Part shown: positions 26,702-35,465 of the stretch, piece after piece | Layout of the letters: each line of letters begins with the position of its first letter | Position numbering within the stretch: the first letter of the stretch is position 1 | Origin: Brachybacterium squillarum M-6-3 | GTDB taxonomy: Bacteria; Actinomycetota; Actinomycetes; Actinomycetales; Dermabacteraceae | Assembly (NCBI RefSeq): GCF_000225825.1 | Contig: NZ_AGBX01000001.1 | Location: 682,001-746,000 of the forward strand | DNA length: 64,000 bases | Reading direction: 5' to 3' | Position numbers and translations under genes: made by a program | The notes under the pieces: model-generated | Database searches by the model: none | Told to the model about the DNA's origin: nothing | Seen by the model: only the letters and a program-made list of their open reading frames with translations

Positions 26702-29700
26702 GACGTGATCCTTGCGTGGAGGGTGGCGGCGATGTCCTCGGGGACACCGTGGTAGGTCAGGGAGAAGGCGCTCCGGTCAGGGGTGGGGACGCAACCGGCA
26801 CAGAGCACCGCGGTGCGCTCGTAGAGCTCGGGGAGCCGCGCACCGAGGGGCACGGTGAGCGTCCGGCTCCGCGGCTCGTACCCGAGGAGCGGAGTCCGGA
26901 CGCCGAGGGCCGCGAGGTGCTTTCCGAGGTCCACGTCGGCCGGGGCGGCGGTGCGTTCCCCGATGTCCGTGGCGCCGCGGTACCAGTACTCGCGCCGGTA
27001 CCCGCGGTGCCGTCGGTACAGGCCGGGGGCCTCCCACCCGGCGACATCGATCCAGGCGAGTTCGTCGACCCGGTACATCTGCCACGGCCCGTCCACCATC
27101 GTGACGTCACGCCGAGGGAGGTCCCGCGCGACCTCGGAGAGGTCCGGCAGGACGTCGGCCAGGCGGGCGTACGACCGCCCCGCGTCCGTCACTCCCGCCA
27201 GGGCATCGTGGGCCAGGAACGCCTCGGCCCCGACCCCGTCCACGACGCTGAGGTGCATCCCGGTGGCCGCGAGACGGACGGACCCACCGAGCTCCTCGGC
27301 GGCCGCCTCGGCCCCATCGAGGCTCTCCAGGTCCCATGCCCCGGTCAACGCCGGTCGCCCGTCGGCCAGGACACTGACCGAGGCCTCCCGGGCCTCCCAC
27401 CGATCCCGACGGAAGAACGCGTCGCGCGACGTCTCGACCGTCCCCAGCGCGGAGAGGTCCCGGAGCAGCTGCGGGTGGTCCTCCGTGAGGTCCGGGGCCT
27501 GGGAGCTCAAGGCCAGCAGCATGGCCACGTCCCCGCTGTGGAGGTGCGCGATGGCGTCCTCGACGACCACGGGCGGGATGTCGTCCGCCTCGATCTCCGG
27601 CAGGTCCACGACCGGGAGGGTCGCGACGTCCACCGTGTCCTCCGCCGCCGACGCCGGCACGGCGCGTCCCTTGGCCCGGAGCCTCGCCGCCCGTTCCTCG
27701 GGCTTCAAGGCCATCCAGTGGCTGGTCGGGGAGCGTCGCACCGCGCCGCATTCCGTGCACACGCCCGTCTGCCATGTCGGCCGCTTCTGACCGTCGAGGA
27801 AGGTGGGGAAGTGGAATCGGTGGTGCCCGCTCACGAGACAGGACCGGGTCGAAGGATCCGGGAGGAGCAGGGTCCTCGTCTCCGTGCTGCGGCGCACATG
27901 ACGGGACGCCCAGTCGACCGCGGGCGGGGGCCCGGACACGGGCCGAGACCGTCCCTCACCGTCCACGAGCGCCCCCCGTACGAGCGCCGCTTCCGGGAGG
28001 GTCCGGGCCGCGGTCGCATCGAGGGGCTCCTCGTCGTGCCCGAGGCTCGGCCGGAGGCGCCATCCTTCGACACTGCGGGTCCGACCGGAGCGGAGGCGAA
28101 GCGTCTCGGACTGCATCAGGTCCCCTCCCGCGGAGGCACGCAGCTCGATCCGGTAGTCCCCGTCGCCCACCCCGTCCGGGAGGGCGATGACCTCCGGTGT
28201 GGTGATGCCGGCACGCAGCGTGACGGGTGCGCCCCCCGTCCTCAGCTCGGTCAGACGGAGATCGTAGGTGCCGCTCTCCGCGCCGAGGGTCACGACCACT
28301 TCCGGGACGGCGTCGGAGTGCCACCGTCGTACGCGTCCGGGTATCCGGATCCCGCCGCGGACGTGGAACTGCGTGCTGACGGACGCCACCAGGGGGCTGA
28401 GCTCGTCCTCCACCTGGTACCCCTCCGGCACACTCCCGGGGACGAACCCGTCGACCACGAGCCAGTCGGCGGGCAGGCCGTGCACCTCGACGTCCCGCCG
28501 CCCGGAGAAGGCGGTCCGCCGGAGGAGGTCCCGGAGACGGTCCACGAGCTCGTCGGGGGTCTCCGGACTGACGAGGATCCGATGTCTCGCCCCGGACACG
28601 GCGCGCCGCACCTCGACGAAGGTCCCGGCGGCCTCGTCCTCGACGAGGACCACGATCCGACGGGGGGACCGGACCAGTTCCCGTCCGTCCTCGTGCGTCA
28701 GCGCGATCTCCTTGTCCAGGAGCTCCGACGGGCGGACACCCAGTTCGTAACCGGCCACGAAGGACGTCGAGGTCGACACCGGACGGGGATGGACGGGCTC
28801 CTGCCCCCCGCTGTGGCGCAGGGACCACGTCCCGGGATCCGGATCGCGCCGCACCATGAACCCCAGATCGGCGATCTCCTGGTCGTCCGCCCGCCCCCGG
28901 ACCAGGATCCCGAGCATGACGCGTTCCCTGTGGAGTCCGCGTGGCGTCCCCGGGGCCTCCCGCTCGACGCTCTCGACGCTACCGTCCCAGCCTTCGAGCT
29001 CGGAGATGGCGACGTCGACGATCCGCCGTCGCGCCTCGGCCGCCGACCACTTCCCGGAGAGCTCCTTGGAGGCGCCGCTCCCGGGGGAGTGGACCCATTC
29101 GGCGACGACCTCGCCCATCTCGGACGGGGAGACCGAGGAGCGCGGGGCGAACCCGAACTGGTGGAACATGCGTCGCAGGGCCCGGCGGTCGGCGGCACGC
29201 ACCAGGGCCTGGGAGACCGGCAGTCCCACGTACCGCTGTCCCGACGTGGCCCGGGCCGACGGGAGCCCGTAGCGCCCGTCCATCTCGTCCAACCACCAAG
29301 AGAAGGACTCCCAGAAGGTCTCCGTCACCGTGAAGTCCCGGCGGAGCTTCTGCTTGTCCCCGGACCCGAGCCGCAGGACGGGGAGCAGGTGCTCGTAGTA
29401 GTTCGTGGAGGACACGTACTTGGCCCCGGTCGCGGACTCGTCCATCTCCTGTGCCGCGATGACCGTGGCCGTCAGGAGCGCGATCACCGGAGGGGGGAAA
29501 GCCATCTCGGCCAGCTCGGTCGCCCCGCGCCTCTCCCCCGCGTCCTTCCGCCAGCGCAGCAGGTCCGTCTCCAGATGGACGAAGAGATTGCTCCGGAACT
29601 CCGGCGGCTCGAGGGCTCCGCGCACCACGTCCAGGAGACGGTCGCGCCCGGTCCCGCGATCGAGCCCGAACCTCTCCTCGAGATGTGCGTACATGTCCGG

Positions 29701-29823
29701 AACCGGGTCCAGGTAGAGCGGCCGCCCAGAGTTCTCCTCCCGGAGGAAGTACTGGTTCAGTTGCTCGTTCCACTTCCGATACGTCTCCAGGGGCGTCAGC
29801 GTTCCCCGTCCCCGTCGACCCAC
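26698..29823 (-). CDS. Defence-island protein of unknown function, partner of the DruE-like helicase
   Basis: 1041 aa. I chose the GTG at 29823 because GGAGGA lies 6 bases upstream; another in-frame GTG at 29853 would add ten residues but has no good ribosome-binding site. The N-terminus (LETYRKWNEQLNQYFLREE) is followed by alternating helical and beta-rich regions. Near residues 660-695 a C..HHRFHF...C..C pattern (SCLVSGHHRF, then VCTECGAV) looks like a small zinc site. No catalytic motif was recognised. It overlaps the DUF1998 helicase start by 4 bases, so the two products are made in step. A large protein of unknown function paired with DruE is the hallmark of Druantia type III (DruH); other Druantia types use DruF/DruG. 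I regard DruH-like as a hypothesis only. Confidence 0.8.
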   Translation of the reverse strand: MGRRGRGTLTPLETYRKWNEQLNQYFLREENSGRPLYLDPVPDMYAHLEERFGLDRGTGRDRLLDVVRGALEPPEFRSNLFVHLETDLLRWRKDAGERRGATELAEMAFPPPVIALLTATVIAAQEMDESATGAKYVSSTNYYEHLLPVLRLGSGDKQKLRRDFTVTETFWESFSWWLDEMDGRYGLPSARATSGQRYVGLPVSQALVRAADRRALRRMFHQFGFAPRSSVSPSEMGEVVAEWVHSPGSGASKELSGKWSAAEARRRIVDVAISELEGWDGSVESVEREAPGTPRGLHRERVMLGILVRGRADDQEIADLGFMVRRDPDPGTWSLRHSGGQEPVHPRPVSTSTSFVAGYELGVRPSELLDKEIALTHEDGRELVRSPRRIVVLVEDEAAGTFVEVRRAVSGARHRILVSPETPDELVDRLRDLLRRTAFSGRRDVEVHGLPADWLVVDGFVPGSVPEGYQVEDELSPLVASVSTQFHVRGGIRIPGRVRRWHSDAVPEVVVTLGAESGTYDLRLTELRTGGAPVTLRAGITTPEVIALPDGVGDGDYRIELRASAGGDLMQSETLRLRSGRTRSVEGWRLRPSLGHDEEPLDATAARTLPEAALVRGALVDGEGRSRPVSGPPPAVDWASRHVRRSTETRTLLLPDPSTRSCLVSGHHRFHFPTFLDGQKRPTWQTGVCTECGAVRRSPTSHWMALKPEERAARLRAKGRAVPASAAEDTVDVATLPVVDLPEIEADDIPPVVVEDAIAHLHSGDVAMLLALSSQAPDLTEDHPQLLRDLSALGTVETSRDAFFRRDRWEAREASVSVLADGRPALTGAWDLESLDGAEAAAEELGGSVRLAATGMHLSVVDGVGAEAFLAHDALAGVTDAGRSYARLADVLPDLSEVARDLPRRDVTMVDGPWQMYRVDELAWIDVAGWEAPGLYRRHRGYRREYWYRGATDIGERTAAPADVDLGKHLAALGVRTPLLGYEPRSRTLTVPLGARLPELYERTAVLCAGCVPTPDRSAFSLTYHGVPEDIAATLHARITS

Positions 29824-29933
29824 CGTCACTCCTCCATCCGACCTGTGTGGCACGATGCGGCACCACTCACACCATTGTGACTGCCACCACCGACGGACGA
29901 GGGTGGAGTTCGGATCCGGAGATCACGATTGAA

Positions 29934-30458
29934 TCAACCGCTTTCCGACAGTGCCCGATATGTCTCCGCAATGATCTCGGCGCATTCCGCGACATCGTCG
30001 TGCTCCCAGAAACGCAGGACCGTCCACCCGGTGGCGTGCAGTCGGGCGTCGGTGTCGCGATCTCTCGCCACATTGCGCCCGAGCTTCTCCGCCCACCACG
30101 CATGACGGGTCCGAGGCGCGGTGCCGTGCTCGGGACACGCGTGCCAGAAGCATCCGTCGACGAACACCGCGAGGCGCACCCTCGTGAAGACGATGTCCGC
30201 ACGCCGCCGCGGCAGGCCCGGCAGGGGGTGGTCCACCCGGAACCGGAAGCCGCGGCTGTGGAGGGACCGTCGGAGGGCGGTCTCCGGCGCGGTGTCGCGA
30301 CGCCGCTGCCGCGCCATCCTCGCGGAGACCGAGGTCGCGACCGGCTCCGGCCCGTCGACGGGCCCTCCCGGTGGTGTCGGCGCGGGGGGTGTGTCGGGAA
30401 CCGTGGAGGATGCACGGAACCCGGGCGGGCGCCGGCTAGGATCGGGGGTCGTGACCAC
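29934..30458 (-). CDS. vsr: Vsr-type very-short-patch-repair endonuclease
   Basis: 174 aa from the GTG at 30458; an internal ATG at 30317 would give 127 aa, but the segment VSARMARQRRRDTAPE just around it is part of the conserved family start, so I keep the longer form. The core reads RRADIVFTRVRLAVFVDGC, then FWHACPEHGT, KLGRNVARDRDTD and WTVLRFWEHDD, the Vsr signature with the metal-binding Asp, the catalytic His and the DNA-intercalating aromatic region. Vsr nicks 5' to T:G mismatches that arise from deamination of m5C, protecting sites of the neighbouring cytosine methyltransferase. Its start codon overlaps the divergent methyltransferase start by 8 bases, an unusually tight head-to-head arrangement. 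In some islands such proteins may act as restriction nucleases instead. Confidence 0.92.
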   Translation of the reverse strand: MVTTPDPSRRPPGFRASSTVPDTPPAPTPPGGPVDGPEPVATSVSARMARQRRRDTAPETALRRSLHSRGFRFRVDHPLPGLPRRRADIVFTRVRLAVFVDGCFWHACPEHGTAPRTRHAWWAEKLGRNVARDRDTDARLHATGWTVLRFWEHDDVAECAEIIAETYRALSESG

Positions 30459-31551
30459 AACGCCCCCTTCCTCGGACTCCGGGAACCAGCCGATCCAGGT
30501 CCTCGACCTGTTCGCCGGGGTCGGTGGGCTCAGCCAGGGCTTCCGCGAGGGCGACCCCCGCTACCGGACGGTGGCGGCCGTCGAGTCGGAGCCGCGCGCC
30601 GCCGCCGGCTACGCGCTGAACCACGGGGCCGATGTCCACGTGGGGTCGATCCAGGAATGGCTCTCCACGGAGGAGGTCCCGTCCGCGGACATCGTGATCG
30701 GTGGCCCGCCCTGTCAGGGCTTCTCCGCACTCGGGGCCCGTCGTGCCGATGACGAACGCAATTCCCTGTGGCGCCATTACGCGGAGGCCGTCCGCCGGGC
30801 AGGACCGCGATACTTCGTCCTGGAGAACGTGCCCCAGTTCCACCGGTCGGCCCAGTTCCCCCTCTTCGAATCGATGACGGAGCCCGGTGGGGACCTCGCG
30901 GACTACGCGATCTCCGCGCACACCGTGAACGCTGCGGAGTACGGGACGGCACAGGTCCGCAAGCGCATCATCGTGGTGGGGCATCACCGGGACCTGACCG
31001 ACCCGGGCATTCCCGCGCCCGAGACCGACCGGACCGCGTGGACGACGCTGGCCGACGTGATCCGTGACCTCCCGGTCCCGGAGGAGATCATCGGGGGCCG
31101 TCTCCACGGGCTCCCGGACGGGACCACCACGCCGGGACCGTACCGGTCGGACGAGCTGCACGTGACGCGCACCTACTCCGACCTCTCGCGGCGCCGTTTC
31201 GCGGCGATCCCGTTCGGCGGGAACCGCTTCGACCTCCCCGACGACCTGCTGTGCGAGGCCTGGAGACACCACCCCTCGGGCAGTGGGGACGTCATGGGGC
31301 GTCTCCGGTGGAACCAGCCCTCGGTCACGATCCGGACCGAGTTCACCAAGCCGGAGAAGGGCCGCTACCTGCACCCCGTCCAGGACCGTTCCATCTCGCC
31401 GCACGAGGGGGCACGCATCCAGGGGTTCCCGGACGACTACCGCTTCGTCGGTCCCATCACGCAGATCGTCAAACAGATCGGCAATGCCGTCCCCATCCCC
31501 CTCGGACGGGCGCTCGGCGCGCACCTGGCGCCTCTCCTCACGACGAACTGA
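30451..31551 (+). CDS. DNA (cytosine-5) methyltransferase
   Basis: 366 aa from the GTG at 30451, with an AGGA 9 bases upstream. Upstream in-frame codons exist but would lie antisense inside the vsr gene and have no family similarity. Motif I LDLFAGVGGLSQGF, motif IV GGPPCQGFSALG with catalytic Cys, motif VI LENVP, motif VIII QVRKRIIVVGH, motif IX-X QPSVTIRTEFTKPEKGR and QIGNAVPIPLGRAL are all present in order, so the enzyme appears intact. The recognition domain between VIII and IX is short. Together with Vsr it forms a methylation and mismatch-repair pair, and it could be the protective methyltransferase (DruM-like) of the adjacent DruE-type module. The target sequence cannot be read from this window. 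Confidence 0.95.
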   Translation: MTTTPPSSDSGNQPIQVLDLFAGVGGLSQGFREGDPRYRTVAAVESEPRAAAGYALNHGADVHVGSIQEWLSTEEVPSADIVIGGPPCQGFSALGARRADDERNSLWRHYAEAVRRAGPRYFVLENVPQFHRSAQFPLFESMTEPGGDLADYAISAHTVNAAEYGTAQVRKRIIVVGHHRDLTDPGIPAPETDRTAWTTLADVIRDLPVPEEIIGGRLHGLPDGTTTPGPYRSDELHVTRTYSDLSRRRFAAIPFGGNRFDLPDDLLCEAWRHHPSGSGDVMGRLRWNQPSVTIRTEFTKPEKGRYLHPVQDRSISPHEGARIQGFPDDYRFVGPITQIVKQIGNAVPIPLGRALGAHLAPLLTTN

Positions 31552-31571
31552 TCCTGAGGCCGGCACACGTC

Positions 31572-32888
31572 TCATCCCTGGCCCCGCCTCGCCCCCGGCA
31601 GCCGCAGCACCCCGAACCCCGCCAGCCCCACCACCGGAAGTAGCGGCCACCACCACAGCGCCCCGCCCGGGCCGACCACGCCCGCCGAGGCCATCACCGC
31701 GAGCCCGGCGATCACGCACAGCGCGGCGGCGACCGGCCGCCAGGGCGCCGGGGCCGGGCGGTCGTCGGGTCGCGGATCCTCGAAACGGCCCATGACCAGC
31801 ACCACCAGGCCGGTCAGCACCAGCAGGACCAGCACCCACAGCGGGCGGGTCAGCCACCAGGTACCGCTCAGCGGCTCGGGCAGCAGCACCCGGGCGTCCA
31901 GGCCGAGCAACAGGTGCGCGAGGCCCACCATCACGGTCAGGTGCCACAGGAACCAGGTCATGATCCGCCGGTTCATCGCGACCGTCACCAGCCACACCCG
32001 CGGCCGCGACAGCCAGGCCGCCAGCGGCCGCTGCAGGCTCAGCACCGCGCCGGCCTGCAGCATGCCGAGGAAGGCCATGGTCACCCGGGTGGGGCTCGAG
32101 TTGGAGATGGCGTCGGTCCCGGCGGAGATCATCGAGACCGGGTACGGGCCGAGGCCGACCAGCAGCAGCAGGCCCACGAGTCCGATCGCCGCGAGCAGCA
32201 TCCGTTGCCGCGGTCGGACCAGTCGGCCGTCGAGCCAGGCGTAGCCGACCTGGTGGAAGGCCGCCCAGACCAGCAGGTAGTTGGGGTAGCCGAGCACCGG
32301 CGAGCCCAGACCGATGCTCACCGCGTCCACGACGGCGGCCAGCAGCACTCCGCCCGCCACGGAGGCCCAGCCGAACCGCTCCCACAGCCACAGGCAGGGA
32401 GGCGCCACCAGGATCACGAGCAGGTAGGCGGCGAGGAACCAGGTGGGGATCAGCGCCATCTGCGAGGCCAGCCGGGCCGCTTCCCGATCCCCGCCGGCGG
32501 CGACGACTGCCACGCCGATCACCAGCCAGGTCAGCAGCAGCGGCACCAGGGGGACGCCGAGGCGCCGCAGCCGTGCCCGCAGCCAGGCGCCGTAGCCGGT
32601 GCCCTTGCGGCGGGCGGAGCGCCAGGAGAGCCCGTTGGAGTAGCCGCCGACCAGGAAGAACACGGGCATCACCTGGAACAGCCAGGTCAGCGGGTGGGTC
32701 CAGGCGGCACGGTCGAGCACGCCGTGGGGCTGGATCCCGCCGTCGGCGTCGACGGCGATGATGGTCCAGTGCCCGAGGACCACGACGGCGATGGCGGCGG
32801 CCCGCAGGGCGTCGACCACCCGGTTGCGGGTGGCCGGGGTGGCGGCGTCGAGCCGTGCGGCCCGCTCCGACACCCGCCCGCCGCTCAT
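31572..32888 (-). CDS. Acyltransferase 3 family membrane protein
   Basis: 438 aa. The N-terminus RVVDALRAAAIAVVVLGHW carries the conserved early Arg and the catalytic-type His of the acyltransferase 3 family, followed by QVMPVFFLVGGYSNGLSW and FLWHLTVMVGLAHLLL. About ten hydrophobic segments are visible. Members of the family O-acetylate or otherwise acylate sugars, polysaccharides or peptidoglycan at the membrane using acyl-CoA donors; the substrate here is unknown. ATG at 32888 overlaps the stop of the GntR gene, so they are co-transcribed. It ends 20 bases from the convergent end of the cytosine methyltransferase gene, which marks the border between the defence island and the metabolic region. 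Confidence 0.9.
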   Translation of the reverse strand: MSGGRVSERAARLDAATPATRNRVVDALRAAAIAVVVLGHWTIIAVDADGGIQPHGVLDRAAWTHPLTWLFQVMPVFFLVGGYSNGLSWRSARRKGTGYGAWLRARLRRLGVPLVPLLLTWLVIGVAVVAAGGDREAARLASQMALIPTWFLAAYLLVILVAPPCLWLWERFGWASVAGGVLLAAVVDAVSIGLGSPVLGYPNYLLVWAAFHQVGYAWLDGRLVRPRQRMLLAAIGLVGLLLLVGLGPYPVSMISAGTDAISNSSPTRVTMAFLGMLQAGAVLSLQRPLAAWLSRPRVWLVTVAMNRRIMTWFLWHLTVMVGLAHLLLGLDARVLLPEPLSGTWWLTRPLWVLVLLVLTGLVVLVMGRFEDPRPDDRPAPAPWRPVAAALCVIAGLAVMASAGVVGPGGALWWWPLLPVVGLAGFGVLRLPGARRGQG

Positions 32889-33640
32889 GAGTCCACGAGG
32901 GTGACCTCGAAGGAGTAGCGGGAAGCGCGATACACGTGCCGCCCGACCTCGACCACGGAGCCGTCGTTGGCGAAGGCCGTGCGCTCCATGGTCAGCAGGG
33001 CCGCACCGAGCTCCTCCCCCAGCAGCTCGGCGTGCTCCTCGTCGGCGACGGTGGCGCCGATCCGCTCCTGGGCCAGCACCGTCGCGATACCGCGTTCCCG
33101 CAGGGAGGCGTACAGGCCGGTGGCGGCGAGGGCCTCGCGGGAGGGGGCGATGCGCTCGGGCACCATGTTGCGCATCACCGCGAGGGGCTCCCCGTCGGCG
33201 TAGCGCACGCGCAGCAGGTCCAGCACCTGCTCGCCGGGGCCGAGCTGCAGGCGGTCGACGGCCTCGGGGCCCGGCCGCCCGATGCGGTACTCGACGATCT
33301 CCGTGCGGGGCGCCTTCCCGGCGGTGCGGAGGTCGTCGTACAGCGAGGTCAGAGCCACCTGGCGGTGCACGGGCGCCTGCACCACCTGGGTGCCGACGCC
33401 GCGCTTGCGCACCAGCATCCCCTTGTCCACGAGCTCCTGGATGCCCTGGCGGACGGTGGGCCGGGAGAGCCCGAGACGCTGCGCGAGGGCCAGCTCGTTC
33501 TCCAGGCGACTGCCGGGGGGCAGCACGCCGGACCGCACGGCCTCCTCGATCGCCCCGGCGAGCTGGAGGTACAGCGGCGTGGCGGAGGACCGGTCGACGG
33601 TGATCTCGAGGGGGGCGGCGACGTCGCGGGAGACGCTCAT
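32885..33640 (-). CDS. GntR-family (HutC/UTRA) transcriptional regulator, probable inositol-regulon repressor
   Basis: 251 aa, ATG at 33640 behind GGAAGGAGGAG. Residues 10-80 form the winged helix (PLYLQLAGAIEEAVRSG, RPTVRQGIQELVDKGMLVRK), and residues 90-245 are a UTRA ligand-binding domain ending in EVGRHVYRASRYSFEV. It lies next to the sugar-porter gene and the inositol regulon, so it probably senses an inositol catabolite. A TGTCCTGACC site at 33662-33671 (read on the minus strand) lies just upstream and matches nine of ten positions of the consensus I recall for the Corynebacterium glutamicum regulator IolR (KGWCHTRACA), itself a GntR protein. Autoregulation is therefore likely. Related sites occur at the iol promoters at 39609 and 43125. 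Confidence 0.88.
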   Translation of the reverse strand: MSVSRDVAAPLEITVDRSSATPLYLQLAGAIEEAVRSGVLPPGSRLENELALAQRLGLSRPTVRQGIQELVDKGMLVRKRGVGTQVVQAPVHRQVALTSLYDDLRTAGKAPRTEIVEYRIGRPGPEAVDRLQLGPGEQVLDLLRVRYADGEPLAVMRNMVPERIAPSREALAATGLYASLRERGIATVLAQERIGATVADEEHAELLGEELGAALLTMERTAFANDGSVVEVGRHVYRASRYSFEVTLVDS

Positions 33641-33661
33641 CGTCTCCTCCTTCCCAGCATT

Positions 33662-33671
33662 GGTCAGGACA
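33662..33671 (-). promoter_or_regulatory. Candidate GntR/IolR-type operator upstream of the regulator gene
   Basis: Reading the minus strand, TGTCCTGACC lies 22 bases before the regulator start, directly after the upstream terminator hairpin and inside TATATTTGTCCTGACCAATG. It resembles the half-motifs in the iolC and iolD promoters. Binding is inferred from similarity, and only one strong copy is present here. Confidence 0.45.
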
Positions 33672-33676
33672 AATAT

Positions 33677-33713
33677 ACGGCCCGGGGCGGGCAGGTGCCC
33701 GGCCCCGGGCCGT
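33677..33713 (-). terminator. Rho-independent terminator after the IolT-like transporter gene
   Basis: Two perfect 12-base arms, ACGGCCCGGGGC (33677-33688) and GCCCCGGGCCGT (33702-33713), enclose a 13-base loop. On the minus strand the hairpin is followed directly by ATATTTGTCC, a U-rich run. It lies 80 bases past the transporter stop and before the GntR gene, so it separates the catabolic operon from its regulator. Confidence 0.7.
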
Positions 33714-33794
33714 CGTCGCGGGCGGGAGGGTCCCGCCTCAGGTCACTTCCTCAGGTCAGCACGGCAGGTCACCGAGCCGGCTCCCCGCACCGGC

Positions 33795-35270
33795 TCAGCG
33801 CTGCGAGTCGGCGAGGCCCTGCTTCACGCGACCGAGGTAGATCTCGCCGGTGGTGACCTCCTCCTCGAGCTGCTCGAGGGTGCGGCCCTTGGTCTCGGGC
33901 ACCCACTTCAGCACGAAGAGGAAGGCGATCACGTTCAGGGCGGCGAAGGCGAAGAACGAGTTCGACAGGCCGATGGTCGCGATGATCGAGGGGAAGAACA
34001 GGCTGAGGAACGAGTTGGTCATCCACAGGATGAACACCGACATGCCCATGCCGAAGGCGCGCATCTTCTGCGGGAAGATCTCCGAGAGCGTCACCCAGGT
34101 GGCGACGTTCAGGCACAGCTGCATCGAGCCCACGAAGCAGGTGATGAGGACCAGCAGCACGAAGGGCTTGAGCGTCCCCTCGGGCAGCGCCACGGCCGCG
34201 GTGCCGATCAGCACGTGGAAGATCGTCACCAGCCCGTAGCCGGCCAGGAAGGTCTTGCGACGGGAGACGCGGTCCATCATCTGCAGGGCGATGATCGCCG
34301 CGATCACGGAGATGGTCGCCGGGGCGATGTTCGCGATGAGCGCGCCGCCCCGGGCGAAGCCCGACTCCTCCAGCACCCGCTCGCCGTAGTACTGGATCGA
34401 GTTGATGCCGGTGGTCTGCTGGAAGAAGCCTAACCCGCAGCCGATCAGCACGATCTTGACCAGGTTCTTGTTGCTGAAGATCTTGCCCAGGCTCCACTGG
34501 GTGCGCTGCGCCTCGGCGTCGCGGGCGCGGACGATGTCGGCCAGCTCCGGCTCGGCACGGTCGTCGGGACGCAGCGTGGAGAGCACCCGCAACGCCTCGT
34601 CCTCGCGGCCCTTGTCGATCAGCCAGCGCGGGGACTCCGGCATCTTCGCCATCCCCATCAGCAGCAGGATCGCGGGGATCGCGGCGAGCGCGAACATGAC
34701 GCGCCAGACGCCGGGGAAGGTCTCGCCCCAGATGTTGCCGATGATCGCGTTCATGACGATCGCCAGCAGCTGGCCGAAGACGATCATGAACTCGTTGCGC
34801 CCGGCCAGGGAGCCGCGGATCTCGAAGGGCGCCAGCTCGGCGAGGAACACCGGCACCACCACGGAGGCGGAGCCGACGGCGAGGCCGAGGATGATGCGGC
34901 CGGCGACCACGAACGGCAGGCTCGGGGCCACGACCACCACGGCGACGCCGACGATGAACATCAGCGCCATCACCACGATGGTCTTCTTGCGGCCGATCAT
35001 GTCGGAGATGCGTCCGCCGGTGAGGGCGCCCACGGCGGCGGCGAACAGCAGGGCGCTGACGGCGGTGCCGAGGCCGAGCTCGGTGAGCCCGAGGTCCTCG
35101 GACATGAAGCCGCCGGCGCCGTTGATGACGCTGGTGTCGTAGCCGAACAGCAGGCCGCCGAGGGTGGCGATGAGCGCCACGAAGCCGAGGCGGCTCCTGT
35201 AGGGGCCGGGGGTCAGCGGCGGCAGCTGCGTGCTGCCCGAGGAGATGGGTGGGACGGGTGCGTGGGACAT
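33795..35270 (-). CDS. Sugar-porter family MFS transporter, probable myo-inositol importer (IolT-like)
   Basis: 491 aa from the ATG at 35270, which has AAGGAAG upstream; an ATG 45 bases earlier has no such site. Typical sugar-porter signatures: GGLLFGYDTSVINGA in helix 1, DMIGRKKTIV between helices 2 and 3, PESPRWLIDKGR at the end of helix 6, and PETKGRTLEQLEEE after helix 12. Twelve membrane spans are evident. The family contains the inositol importers IolT1 and IolT2 as well as glucose and xylose transporters; the assignment to inositol comes from its position directly after iolG in the minus-strand iol arm. A perfect 9-base inverted repeat (35309-35329) lies in the 195-bp gap before it. 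Confidence 0.88.
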   Translation of the reverse strand: MSHAPVPPISSGSTQLPPLTPGPYRSRLGFVALIATLGGLLFGYDTSVINGAGGFMSEDLGLTELGLGTAVSALLFAAAVGALTGGRISDMIGRKKTIVVMALMFIVGVAVVVVAPSLPFVVAGRIILGLAVGSASVVVPVFLAELAPFEIRGSLAGRNEFMIVFGQLLAIVMNAIIGNIWGETFPGVWRVMFALAAIPAILLLMGMAKMPESPRWLIDKGREDEALRVLSTLRPDDRAEPELADIVRARDAEAQRTQWSLGKIFSNKNLVKIVLIGCGLGFFQQTTGINSIQYYGERVLEESGFARGGALIANIAPATISVIAAIIALQMMDRVSRRKTFLAGYGLVTIFHVLIGTAAVALPEGTLKPFVLLVLITCFVGSMQLCLNVATWVTLSEIFPQKMRAFGMGMSVFILWMTNSFLSLFFPSIIATIGLSNSFFAFAALNVIAFLFVLKWVPETKGRTLEQLEEEVTTGEIYLGRVKQGLADSQR

Positions 35271-35308
35271 GGTGACTTCCTTGTCGGGAGGCGCCGCACA
35301 GGGCACCT

Positions 35309-35329
35309 CCGGCATCGGGTCGATGCCGG
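35309..35329 (-). other. Intercistronic hairpin between the iolG-like and IolT-like genes
   Basis: CCGGCATCG (35309-35317) and CGATGCCGG (35321-35329) are perfect 9-base arms with a 3-base loop, 38 bases upstream of the transporter start. No U-run follows on the minus strand. It could be an attenuating or RNA-stabilising hairpin that sets the relative level of the transporter. Confidence 0.4.
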
Positions 35330-35465
35330 GTCGGGTGGCGCCGGGTGCGAAGGGATCTCCTCGCCGGGAGGGGGACGACCTCGCAGGGTAGTCCTCTTCG
35401 CGGCGAGGGGGTCGGTCAGCCGGTCCGCGGGGGACAGACAGCCGGAAGGGTCGGGAATGTGCTGG

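Noticed and set aside
1-31551. BREX, phosphorothioation (Dnd/Ssp) or Dpd identity of the island
   Set aside because: No PglZ, BrxC or BrxL-like gene, no cysteine desulfurase or DndC/D-like gene and no TGT-like DpdA gene is visible.
1-31551. A DrmC-type phospholipase-D nuclease
   Set aside because: I looked for HxK(x)4D motifs in the main gene products of the island and found none; it may lie left of base 1.
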